A stretch of DNA of 64,000 bases from Siphonodentalium dalli (Eukaryota > Mollusca > Scaphopoda > Gadilida > Siphonodentaliidae), in the NCBI GenBank assembly GCA_032622095.1, contig CP136061.1:168277107-168341106 (forward strand). Reading direction: 5' to 3'. Under the pieces are notes generated by a model. It was not told the DNA's origin, searched no databases, and saw only the letters and a list, made by a program, of their open reading frames with translations. The position numbers were made by a program, and so were the translations under genes. Positions 1 through 11,544 of the stretch are shown here, in pieces (position 1 is the first letter of the stretch; each line of letters opens with the position of its first letter).

Positions 1-52
1 GATGTCTTTTCAGGACATAACTTGAACAATAATGCTCGGTTCTCAATGATAT
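1..52 (+). repeat. Partial type-B satellite monomer (right end)
   Basis: These bases match the last 52 bp of a B monomer, from the GATGTCTTTTCAGGACATAA segment up to the TTGGTATGG anchor at 53. The array therefore continues beyond the left edge of the window. Confidence 0.9.
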
Positions 53-451
53 TTGGTATGGATGTTCACCACTATAAGGACATTCAATGTCATCTGTTCA
101 ATGTATGCACCAGATGACAGTATATCTTGTTTTTGCACTGATTTAAATTTCATTATTTTTGTTCTTTCATTTGGTATTCCACATTATAGACAGGACAGAT
201 CTCATTATTTTTGTCATTTTGTTTTGTCTTCCAGATTGGAGAGGGTAGAAGATTTCAGATACTCGGAAGCATATAGAAGATGGCCACATCCAAGATAACG
301 CAGCGAATCAAATGTCTGGTTATTATTATAGCCCCTTATTAAAAAAGGGTATATTGTTTTGCACGTGTCTGTCCTGACATGCGTTCGCACATCCGCACAA
401 TGTATGTTCAATGTTATAACTTGAACCGTAGTGCTCTGATCTCAATGAAAT
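53..451 (+). repeat. Representative type-A satellite monomer (A1, 399 bp)
   Basis: This is the reference copy of the short monomer class. In order it holds the TTGGTATGGATGTTCACCAC anchor, a T-rich stretch with GATTTAAAT, a pyrimidine-rich tract ending TTTTGTTTTGTCTTCCAG (217-234), and an exon-sized block with GAAGATGGCCACATCCAAG. It continues through CCCCTTATTAAAAAAGGG, a CpG-containing GTCTGTCC...GCGTTCGCACATCCGCAC segment, and a closing TTATAACTTGAACCGTAGTG stretch that leads into the next anchor. Homologous units of 397-402 bp recur throughout the window, always on the same strand. An 81-codon open frame starting at TTG lies at 53-298. It recurs in almost every unit because the DNA is repeated, and it resembles no protein family I know. 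Confidence 0.95.
217..348 (+). other. Splice-acceptor-like tract plus exon-sized block (representative of all monomers)
   Basis: TTTTGTTTTGTCTTCCAG (217-234) has the layout of a eukaryotic 3' splice site. A 114-bp block follows, and then AAAAAAGG|GTATAT, a possible 5' splice site at 349. The block includes AGAAGATGGCC, an ATG with A at -3 and G at +4. Frames through the block are closed in most A units. They are open in the B2-type units, where GTAGAAG is GTACACT and two extra bases follow TGTCTG. The layout is visible; splicing is inference. Confidence 0.3.
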
Positions 452-1010
452 TTGGTATGGGTGTTCACCACTATAAGGACATTCAATGGCATCTGTCCAA
501 TGTATGCACCGGACGACAGTATATCTTGTTTTTGCACTGATTTAAATTTCATTATTTTTGTTCTTTCATTTGGTATTCCACATTATAGACAGGACAGATC
601 TCATTATTTTTGTCATTTTGTTTTGTCTTCCAGATTGGAGAGGGTAGAAGATTTCAGATACTCGGAATCATACAGAAGATGGCCACATCCAAGATAACGC
701 AGCGAATCAAATGTCTGGTTATTGTTATAGCCCCTTTTTAAAAAAGGTATATTGTTTTGCATCTGTCTGTCCGGACGTTCGTACATACATCCGCCCAATG
801 TCTGTTCATGCCATAGTGCTCGGTTCTGAATGAAATTTGATATGGATGTTCCCTACTATGAGTATACTCAGTAGAATATTCCATCGTTTTGTTCAGATTA
901 TTCATTCTAGAGTTATTCATCTTTGTTTATCTGGAAATGTTGGCTTTTTAGTCTGTCTGATGTCTTTTCAGGACATAACTTGAACAATAATGCTCGGTTC
1001 TCAATGATAT
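452..1010 (+). repeat. Representative type-B satellite monomer (B1, 559 bp)
   Basis: This is the reference copy of the long monomer class. About the first 390 bp are homologous to type A, but the palindromic run reads CCCCTTTTTAAAAAAGG and the CpG segment reads GTCCGGACGTTCGTAC. A B-only tail follows. It contains the perfect palindrome TGAGTATACTCA (859-870), TTCATTCTAGAGTTATTCAT, and TTTTCAGGACATAACTTGAA. The tail starts and ends with related copies of the motif GCTCGGTTCT-AATGA-ATTTG-TATGG, which suggests B formed by recombination between copies of that motif in an A-like ancestor. Units of 557-561 bp recur to the end of the window. Confidence 0.95.
859..870. other. 12-bp perfect palindrome specific to type-B tails (representative)
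   Basis: TGAGTATACTCA is self-complementary, flanked by CTACTA and GTAG, so the stem can extend with a 2-base bulge. It is present in the B units I read, except the two at about 36166 and 41119, which read TGAGTATTCTCA. Confidence 0.7.
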
Positions 1011-2925
1011 TTGGTATGGATGTTCACCACTATAAGGACATTCAACGTCATCTGTTCAATGTATGCACCGGATGACAGTATATCTTGTTTTTGCACTGAT
1101 TTAAATTTCATTATTTTTGTTCTTTCATTTGGTATTCCACATTATAGACAGGACAGATCTCATTATTTTTGTCATTTTGTTTTGTCTTCCAGATTGGAGA
1201 GGGTAGAAGATTTCAGATACTCGGAAGCATATAGAAGATGGCCACATCCAAGATAACGCAGCGAATCAAATGTCTGGTTATTATTATAGCCCCTTATTAA
1301 AAAAGGGTATATTGTTTTGCACGTGTCTGTCCGGACATGCGTTCGCACATCCGCACAATGTCTGTTCAATGTTATAACTTGAACCGTACTGCTCTGATCT
1401 CAATGAAATTTGGTATGGGTGTTCACCACTATAAGGACATTCAATGGCATCTGTTCAATGTATGCACCGGACGACAGTATATCTTGTTTTTGCACTGATT
1501 TAAATTTCATTATTTTTGTTCTTTCATTTTGTATTTCACATTAGGCTGGACAGATCTCATTATTTTTGTCATTCTGTTTTGTCTTCCAGATTGGAGAGGG
1601 TACACTATTTCAGATACTCGGAAGCATACAGAAGATGGCCACATCCAAGATAATGCAGCGAATCAAATGTCTGTGGTTATTGTTATAGCCCCTTTTTAAA
1701 AAAGGTATATTGTTTTGCATCTGTCTGTCCGGACGTTCGTACGTACATCCGCCCAATGTCTGTTCATGCCATAGTGCTCGGTTCTGAATGAAATTTGATA
1801 TGGATGTTCCCTACTATGAGTATACTCAGTAGAATATTCCATCGTTTTGTTCAGATTATTCATTCTAGAGTTATTCATCTTTGTTTATCTGGAAATGTTG
1901 GCTTTTTAGTCTGTCTGATGTCTTTTCAGGACATAACTTGAACAATAATGCTCGGTTCTCAATGATATTTGGTATGGGTGTTCACCACTATAAGGACATG
2001 CAATGGCATCTGTTCAATGTATGCACCGGACGACAGTATATCTTGTTTTTGCACTGATTTAAATTTTATTATTTTTGTTCTTTCATTTGGTATTCCACAT
2101 TATAGACAGGACAGATCTCATTATTTTTGTCATTCTGTTTTGTTTTCCAGATTGGAGAGGGTAGAAGATTTCAGATACTCGGAAGCATATAGAAGATGGC
2201 CACATCCAAGATAACGCAGCGAATCAAATGTCTGGTTATTATTATAGCCCCTTATTAAAAAAGGGTATATTGTTTTGCAGTGTCTGTCCTGATATGCGTT
2301 CGCACATCCGCACAATGTATGTTCAATGTTATAACTTGAACCGTAGTGCTCTGATCTCAATGAAATTTGGTATGGGTGTTCACCACTATAAGGACATTCA
2401 ATGGCATCTGTCCAATGTATGCACCGGACGACAGTATATCTTGTTTTTGCACTGATTTAAATTTCATTATTTTTGTTCTTTCATTTGGTATTCCACATTA
2501 TAGACAGGACAGATCTCATTATTTTTGTCATTTTGTTTTGTCTTCCAGATTGGAGAGGGTAGAAGATTTCAGATACTCGGAAGCATACAGAAGATGGCCA
2601 CATCCAAGATAACGCAGCGAATCAAATGTCTGGTTATTGTTATAGCCCCTTTTTAAAAAAGGTATATTGTTTTGCATCTGTCTGTCCGGACGTTCGTACG
2701 TACATCCGCCCAATGTATGTTCATGCCATAGTGCTCGGTTCTGAATGAAATTTGATATGGATGTTCCCTACTATGAGTATACTCAGTAGAATATTCCATC
2801 GTTTTGTTCAGATTATTCATTCTAGAGTTATTCATCTTTGTTTATCTGGAAATGTTGGCTTTTTAGTCTGTCTGATGTCTTTTCAGGACATAACTTGAAC
2901 AATAATGCTCGGTTCTCAATGATAT

Positions 2926-5798
2926 TTGGTATGGATGTTCACCACTATAAGGACATTCAATGTCATCTGTTCAATGTATGCACCAGATGACAGTATATCT
3001 TGTTTTTGCACTGATTTAAATTTCATTATTTTTGTTCTTTCATTTGGTATTCCACATTATAGACAGGACAGATCTCATTATTTTTGTCATTTTGTTTTGT
3101 CTTCCAGATTGGAGAGGGTAGAAGATTTCAGATACTCGGAAGCATATAGAAGATGGCCACATCCAAGATAACGCAGCGAATCAAATGTCTGGTTATTATT
3201 ATAGCCCCTTATTAAAAAAGGGTATATTGTTTTGCACGTGTCTGTCCTGACATGCGTTCGCACATCCGCACAATGTATGTTCAATGTTATAACTTGAACC
3301 GTAGTGCTCTGATCTCAATGAAATTTGGTATGGGTGTTCACCACTATAAGGACATTCAATGGCATCTGTCCAATGTATGCACCGGACGACAGTATATCTT
3401 GTTTTTGCACTGATTTAAATTTCATTATTTTTGTTCTTTCATTTGGTATTCCACATTATAGACAGGACAGATCTCATTATTTTTGTCATTTTGTTTTGTC
3501 TTCCAGATTGGAGAGGGTAGAAGATTTCAGATACTCGGAATCATACAGAAGATGGCCACATCCAAGATAACGCAGCGAATCAAATGTCTGGTTATTGTTA
3601 TAGCCCCTTTTTAAAAAAGGTATATTGTTTTGCATCTGTCTGTCCGGACGTTCGTACATACATCCGCCCAATGTCTGTTCATGCCATAGTGCTCGGTTCT
3701 GAATGAAATTTGATATGGATGTTCCCTACTATGAGTATACTCAGTAGAATATTCCATCGTTTTGTTCAGATTATTCATTCTAGAGTTATTCATCTTTGTT
3801 TATCTGGAAATGTTGGCTTTTTAGTCTGTCTGATGTCTTTTCAGGACATAACTTGAACAATAATGCTCGGTTCTCAATGATATTTGGTATGGATGTTCAC
3901 CACTATAAGGACATTCAACGTCATCTGTTCAATGTATGCACCGGATGACAGTATATCTTGTTTTTGCACTGATTTAAATTTCATTATTTTTGTTCTTTCA
4001 TTTGGTATTCCACATTATAGACAGGACAGATCTCATTATTTTTGTCATTTTGTTTTGTCTTCCAGATTGGAGAGGGTAGAAGATTTCAGATACTCGGAAG
4101 CATATAGAAGATGGCCACATCCAAGATAACGCAGCGAATCAAATGTCTGGTTATTATTATAGCCCCTTATTAAAAAAGGGTATATTGTTTTGCACGTGTC
4201 TGTCCGGACATGCGTTCGCACATCCGCACAATGTCTGTTCAATGTTATAACTTGAACCGTACTGCTCTGATCTCAATGAAATTTGGTATGGGTGTTCACC
4301 ACTATAAGGACATTCAATGGCATCTGTTCAATGTATGCACCGGACGACAGTATATCTTGTTTTTGCACTGATTTAAATTTCATTATTTTTGTTCTTTCAT
4401 TTTGTATTTCACATTAGGCTGGACAGATCTCATTATTTTTGTCATTCTGTTTTGTCTTCCAGATTGGAGAGGGTACACTATTTCAGATACTCGGAAGCAT
4501 ACAGAAGATGGCCACATCCAAGATAATGCAGCGAATCAAATGTCTGTGGTTATTGTTATAGCCCCTTTTTAAAAAAGGTATATTGTTTTGCATCTGTCTG
4601 TCCGGACGTTCGTACGTACATCCGCCCAATGTCTGTTCATGCCATAGTGCTCGGTTCTGAATGAAATTTGATATGGATGTTCCCTACTATGAGTATACTC
4701 AGTAGAATATTCCATCGTTTTGTTCAGATTATTCATTCTAGAGTTATTCATCTTTGTTTATCTGGAAATGTTGGCTTTTTAGTCTGTCTGATGTCTTTTC
4801 AGGACATAACTTGAACAATAATGCTCGGTTCTCAATGATATTTGGTATGGGTGTTCACCACTATAAGGACATGCAATGGCATCTGTTCAATGTATGCACC
4901 GGACGACAGTATATCTTGTTTTTGCACTGATTTAAATTTTATTATTTTTGTTCTTTCATTTGGTATTCCACATTATAGACAGGACAGATCTCATTATTTT
5001 TGTCGTTCTGTTTTGTTTTCCAGATTGGAGAGGGTAGAAGATTTCAGATACTCGGAAGCATATAGAAGATGGCCACATCCAAGATAACGCAGCGAATCAA
5101 ATGTCTGGTTATTATTATAGCCCCTTATTAAAAAAGGGTATATTGTTTTGCAGTGTCTGTCCTGATATGCGTTCGCACATCCGCACAATGTATGTTCAAT
5201 GTTATAACTTGAACCGTAGTGCTCTGATCTCAATGAAATTTGGTATGGGTGTTCACCACTATAAGGACATTCAATGGCATCTGTCCAATGTATGCACCGG
5301 ACGACAGTATATCTTGTTTTTGCACTGATTTAAATTTCATTATTTTTGTTCTTTCATTTGGTATTCCACATTATAGACAGGACAGATCTCATTATTTTTG
5401 TCATTTTGTTTTGTCTTCCAGATTGGAGAGGGTAGAAGATTTCAGATACTCGGAAGCATACAGAAGATGGCCACATCCAAGATAACGCAGCGAATCAAAT
5501 GTCTGGTTATTGTTATAGCCCCTTTTTAAAAAAGGTATATTGTTTTGCATCTGTCTGTCCGGACGTTCGTACGTACATCCGCCCAATGTATGTTCATGCC
5601 ATAGTGCTCGGTTCTGAATGAAATTTGATATGGATGTTCCCTACTATGAGTATACTCAGTAGAATATTCCATCGTTTTGTTCAGATTATTCATTCTAGAG
5701 TTATTCATCTTTGTTTATCTGGAAATGTTGGCTTTTTAGTCTGTCTGATGTCTTTTCAGGACATAACTTGAACAATAATGCTCGGTTCTCAATGATAT
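2926..5798 (+). repeat. Higher-order repeat I, copy 2 (hexamer, 2,873 bp)
   Basis: The monomer order and diagnostic variants are the same as in copy 1 (starts 2926, 3325, 3884, 4283, 4842, 5240). It has a private A-to-G change in A3 (TTGTCGTTCTG, G at 5005), shared only with copy 3. Confidence 0.95.
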
Positions 5799-8671
5799 TT
5801 GGTATGGATGTTCACCACTATAAGGACATTCAATGTCATCTGTTCAATGTATGCACCAGATGACAGTATATCTTGTTTTTGCACTGATTTAAATTTCATT
5901 ATTTTTGTTCTTTCATTTGGTATTCCACATTATAGACAGGACAGATCTCATTATTTTTGTCATTTTGTTTTGTCTTCCAGATTGGAGAGGGTAGAAGATT
6001 TCAGATACTCGGAAGCATATAGAAGATGGCCACATCCAAGATAACGCAGCGAATCAAATGTCTGGTTATTATTATAGCCCCTTATTAAAAAAGGGTATAT
6101 TGTTTTGCACGTGTCTGTCCTGACATGCGTTCGCACATCCGCACAATGTATGTTCAATGTTATAACTTGAACCGTAGTGCTCTGATCTCAATGAAATTTG
6201 GTATGGGTGTTCACCACTATAAGGACATTCAATGGCATCTGTCCAATGTATGCACCGGACGACAGTATATCTTGTTTTTGCACTGATTTAAATTTCATTA
6301 TTTTTGTTCTTTCATTTGGTATTCCACATTATAGACAGGACAGATCTCATTATTTTTGTCATTTTGTTTTGTCTTCCAGATTGGAGAGGGTAGAAGATTT
6401 CAGATACTCGGAATCATACAGAAGATGGCCACATCCAAGATAACGCAGCGAATCAAATGTCTGGTTATTGTTATAGCCCCTTTTTAAAAAAGGTATATTG
6501 TTTTGCATCTGTCTGTCCGGACGTTCGTACATACATCCGCCCAATGTCTGTTCATGCCATAGTGCTCGGTTCTGAATGAAATTTGATATGGATGTTCCCT
6601 ACTATGAGTATACTCAGTAGAATATTCCATCGTTTTGTTCAGATTATTCATTCTAGAGTTATTCATCTTTGTTTATCTGGAAATGTTGGCTTTTTAGTCT
6701 GTCTGATGTCTTTTCAGGACATAACTTGAACAATAATGCTCGGTTCTCAATGATATTTGGTATGGATGTTCACCACTATAAGGACATTCAACGTCATCTG
6801 TTCAATGTATGCACCGGATGACAGTATATCTTGTTTTTGCACTGATTTAAATTTCATTATTTTTGTTCTTTCATTTGGTATTCCACATTATAGACAGGAC
6901 AGATCTCATTATTTTTGTCATTTTGTTTTGTCTTCCAGATTGGAGAGGGTAGAAGATTTCAGATACTCGGAAGCATATAGAAGATGGCCACATCCAAGAT
7001 AACGCAGCGAATCAAATGTCTGGTTATTATTATAGCCCCTTATTAAAAAAGGGTATATTGTTTTGCACGTGTCTGTCCGGACATGCGTTCGCACATCCGC
7101 ACAATGTCTGTTCAATGTTATAACTTGAACCGTACTGCTCTGATCTCAATGAAATTTGGTATGGGTGTTCACCACTATAAGGACATTCAATGGCATCTGT
7201 TCAATGTATGCACCGGACGACAGTATATCTTGTTTTTGCACTGATTTAAATTTCATTATTTTTGTTCTTTCATTTTGTATTTCACATTAGGCTGGACAGA
7301 TCTCATTATTTTTGTCATTCTGTTTTGTCTTCCAGATTGGAGAGGGTACACTATTTCAGATACTCGGAAGCATACAGAAGATGGCCACATCCAAGATAAT
7401 GCAGCGAATCAAATGTCTGTGGTTATTGTTATAGCCCCTTTTTAAAAAAGGTATATTGTTTTGCATCTGTCTGTCCGGACGTTCGTACGTACATCCGCCC
7501 AATGTCTGTTCATGCCATAGTGCTCGGTTCTGAATGAAATTTGATATGGATGTTCCCTACTATGAGTATACTCAGTAGAATATTCCATCGTTTTGTTCAG
7601 ATTATTCATTCTAGAGTTATTCATCTTTGTTTATCTGGAAATGTTGGCTTTTTAGTCTGTCTGATGTCTTTTCAGGACATAACTTGAACAATAATGCTCG
7701 GTTCTCAATGATATTTGGTATGGGTGTTCACCACTATAAGGACATGCAATGGCATCTGTTCAATGTATGCACCGGACGACAGTATATCTTGTTTTTGCAC
7801 TGATTTAAATTTTATTATTTTTGTTCTTTCATTTGGTATTCCACATTATAGACAGGACAGATCTCATTATTTTTGTCGTTCTGTTTTGTTTTCCAGATTG
7901 GAGAGGGTAGAAGATTTCAGATACTCGGAAGCATATAGAAGATGGCCACATCCAAGATAACGCAGCGAATCAAATGTCTGGTTATTATTATAGCCCCTTA
8001 TTAAAAAAGGGTATATTGTTTTGCAGTGTCTGTCCTGATATGCGTTCGCACATCCGCACAATGTATGTTCAATGTTATAACTTGAACCGTAGTGCTCTGA
8101 TCTCAATGAAATTTGGTATGGGTGTTCACCACTATAAGGACATTCAATGGCATCTGTCCAATGTATGCACCGGACGACAGTATATCTTGTTTTTGCACTG
8201 ATTTAAATTTCATTATTTTTGTTCTTTCATTTGGTATTCCACATTATAGACAGGACAGATCTCATTATTTTTGTCATTTTGTTTTGTCTTCCAGATTGGA
8301 GAGGGTAGAAGATTTCAGATACTCGGAAGCATACAGAAGATGGCCACATCCAAGATAACGCAGCGAATCAAATGTCTGGTTATTGTTATAGCCCCTTTTT
8401 AAAAAAGGTATATTGTTTTGCATCTGTCTGTCCGGACGTTCGTACGTACATCCGCCCAATGTATGTTCATGCCATAGTGCTCGGTTCTGAATGAAATTTG
8501 ATATGGATGTTCCCTACTATGAGTATACTCAGTAGAATATTCCATCGTTTTGTTCAGATTATTCATTCTAGAGTTATTCATCTTTGTTTATCTGGAAATG
8601 TTGGCTTTTTAGTCTGTCTGATGTCTTTTCAGGACATAACTTGAACAATAATGCTCGGTTCTCAATGATAT
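5799..8671 (+). repeat. Higher-order repeat I, copy 3 (hexamer, 2,873 bp)
   Basis: Monomers start at 5799, 6198, 6757, 7156, 7715 and 8113. It shares the G variant of copy 2 (here at 7878, exactly 2,873 bp downstream), so copies 2 and 3 are probably direct duplicates of each other. Confidence 0.95.
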
Positions 8672-11544
8672 TTGGTATGGATGTTCACCACTATAAGGAC
8701 ATTCAATGTCATCTGTTCAATGTATGCACCAGATGACAGTATATCTTGTTTTTGCACTGATTTAAATTTCATTATTTTTGTTCTTTCATTTGGTATTCCA
8801 CATTATAGACAGGACAGATCTCATTATTTTTGTCATTTTGTTTTGTCTTCCAGATTGGAGAGGGTAGAAGATTTCAGATACTCGGAAGCATATAGAAGAT
8901 GGCCACATCCAAGATAACGCAGCGAATCAAATGTCTGGTTATTATTATAGCCCCTTATTAAAAAAGGGTATATTGTTTTGCACGTGTCTGTCCTGACATG
9001 CGTTCGCACATCCGCACAATGTATGTTCAATGTTATAACTTGAACCGTAGTGCTCTGATCTCAATGAAATTTGGTATGGGTGTTCACCACTATAAGGACA
9101 TTCAATGGCATCTGTCCAATGTATGCACCGGACGACAGTATATCTTGTTTTTGCACTGATTTAAATTTCATTATTTTTGTTCTTTCATTTGGTATTCCAC
9201 ATTATAGACAGGACAGATCTCATTATTTTTGTCATTTTGTTTTGTCTTCCAGATTGGAGAGGGTAGAAGATTTCAGATACTCGGAATCATACAGAAGATG
9301 GCCACATCCAAGATAACGCAGCGAATCAAATGTCTGGTTATTGTTATAGCCCCTTTTTAAAAAAGGTATATTGTTTTGCATCTGTCTGTCCGGACGTTCG
9401 TACATACATCCGCCCAATGTCTGTTCATGCCATAGTGCTCGGTTCTGAATGAAATTTGATATGGATGTTCCCTACTATGAGTATACTCAGTAGAATATTC
9501 CATCGTTTTGTTCAGATTATTCATTCTAGAGTTATTCATCTTTGTTTATCTGGAAATGTTGGCTTTTTAGTCTGTCTGATGTCTTTTCAGGACATAACTT
9601 GAACAATAATGCTCGGTTCTCAATGATATTTGGTATGGATGTTCACCACTATAAGGACATTCAACGTCATCTGTTCAATGTATGCACCGGATGACAGTAT
9701 ATCTTGTTTTTGCACTGATTTAAATTTCATTATTTTTGTTCTTTCATTTGGTATTCCACATTATAGACAGGACAGATCTCATTATTTTTGTCATTTTGTT
9801 TTGTCTTCCAGATTGGAGAGGGTAGAAGATTTCAGATACTCGGAAGCATATAGAAGATGGCCACATCCAAGATAACGCAGCGAATCAAATGTCTGGTTAT
9901 TATTATACCCCCTTATTAAAAAAGGGTATATTGTTTTGCACGTGTCTGTCCGGACATGCGTTCGCACATCCGCACAATGTCTGTTCAATGTTATAACTTG
10001 AACCGTACTGCTCTGATCTCAATGAAATTTGGTATGGGTGTTCACCACTATAAGGACATTCAATGGCATCTGTTCAATGTATGCACCGGACGACAGTATA
10101 TCTTGTTTTTGCACTGATTTAAATTTCATTATTTTTGTTCTTTCATTTTGTATTTCACATTAGGCTGGACAGATCTCATTATTTTTGTCATTCTGTTTTG
10201 TCTTCCAGATTGGAGAGGGTACACTATTTCAGATACTCGGAAGCATACAGAAGATGGCCACATCCAAGATAATGCAGCGAATCAAATGTCTGTGGTTATT
10301 GTTATAGCCCCTTTTTAAAAAAGGTATATTGTTTTGCATCTGTCTGTCCGGACGTTCGTACGTACATCCGCCCAATGTCTGTTCATGCCATAGTGCTCGG
10401 TTCTGAATGAAATTTGATATGGATGTTCCCTACTATGAGTATACTCAGTAGAATATTCCATCGTTTTGTTCAGATTATTCATTCTAGAGTTATTCATCTT
10501 TGTTTATCTGGAAATGTTGGCTTTTTAGTCTGTCTGATGTCTTTTCAGGACATAACTTGAACAATAATGCTCGGTTCTCAATGATATTTGGTATGGGTGT
10601 TCACCACTATAAGGACATGCAATGGCATCTGTTCAATGTATGCACCGGACGACAGTATATCTTGTTTTTGCACTGATTTAAATTTTATTATTTTTGTTCT
10701 TTCATTTGGTATTCCACATTATAGACAGGACAGATCTCATTATTTTTGTCATTCTGTTTTGTTTTCCAGATTGGAGAGGGTAGAAGATTTCAGATACTCG
10801 GAAGCATATAGAAGATGGCCACATCCAAGATAACGCAGCGAATCAAATGTCTGGTTATTATTATAGCCCCTTATTAAAAAAGGGTATATTGTTTTGCAGT
10901 GTCTGTCCTGATATGCGTTCGCACATCCGCACAATGTATGTTCAATGTTATAACTTGAACCGTAGTGCTCTGATCTCAATGAAATTTGGTATGGGTGTTC
11001 ACCACTATAAGGACATTCAATGGCATCTGTCCAATGTATGCACCGGACGACAGTATATCTTGTTTTTGCACTGATTTAAATTTCATTATTTTTGTTCTTT
11101 CATTTGGTATTCCACATTATAGACAGGACAGATCTCATTATTTTTGTCATTTTGTTTTGTCTTCCAGATTGGAGAGGGTAGAAGATTTCAGATACTCGGA
11201 AGCATACAGAAGATGGCCACATCCAAGATAACGCAGCGAATCAAATGTCTGGTTATTGTTATAGCCCCTTTTTAAAAAAGGTATATTGTTTTGCATCTGT
11301 CTGTCCGGACGTTCGTACGTACATCCGCCCAATGTATGTTCATGCCATAGTGCTCGGTTCTGAATGAAATTTGATATGGATGTTCCCTACTATGAGTATA
11401 CTCAGTAGAATATTCCATCGTTTTGTTCAGATTATTCATTCTAGAGTTATTCATCTTTGTTTATCTGGAAATGTTGGCTTTTTAGTCTGTCTGATGTCTT
11501 TTCAGGACATAACTTGAACAATAATGCTCGGTTCTCAATGATAT
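8672..11544 (+). repeat. Higher-order repeat I, copy 4 (hexamer, 2,873 bp)
   Basis: Monomers start at 8672, 9071, 9630, 10029, 10588 and 10986. The one private change I noticed is C at 9908 (TATTATACCCCC, where other copies read TATTATAGCCCC). Otherwise it looks identical to copies 1 and 5. Confidence 0.95.

Larger units (their letters stand above)
53..2925 (+). repeat. Higher-order repeat I, copy 1 (hexamer, 2,873 bp)
   Basis: Six monomers occur in the order A1 (53), B1 (452), A2 (1011), B2 (1410), A3 (1969) and B3 (2367). They can be told apart by fixed variants. B1 has CGGAATCATAC. A2 has ATTCAACGTC. B2 has CACATTAGGCTGG, GTACACTATT and TGTCTGTGGTT. A3 has GGACATGCAATGG and TTTTGTTTTCCAG. 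The following unit at 2926 restarts with A1, which gives the 2,873-bp period. Confidence 0.95.

Noticed and set aside
53-298. 81-codon open frame (TTG start) recurring in most monomers, and minus-strand frames of 60-111 codons
   Set aside because: They recur only because the DNA is tandemly repeated. The plus-strand family starts at TTG. Frames are broken or fused by monomer type, and the peptides match no family I know. I do not annotate them as genes.
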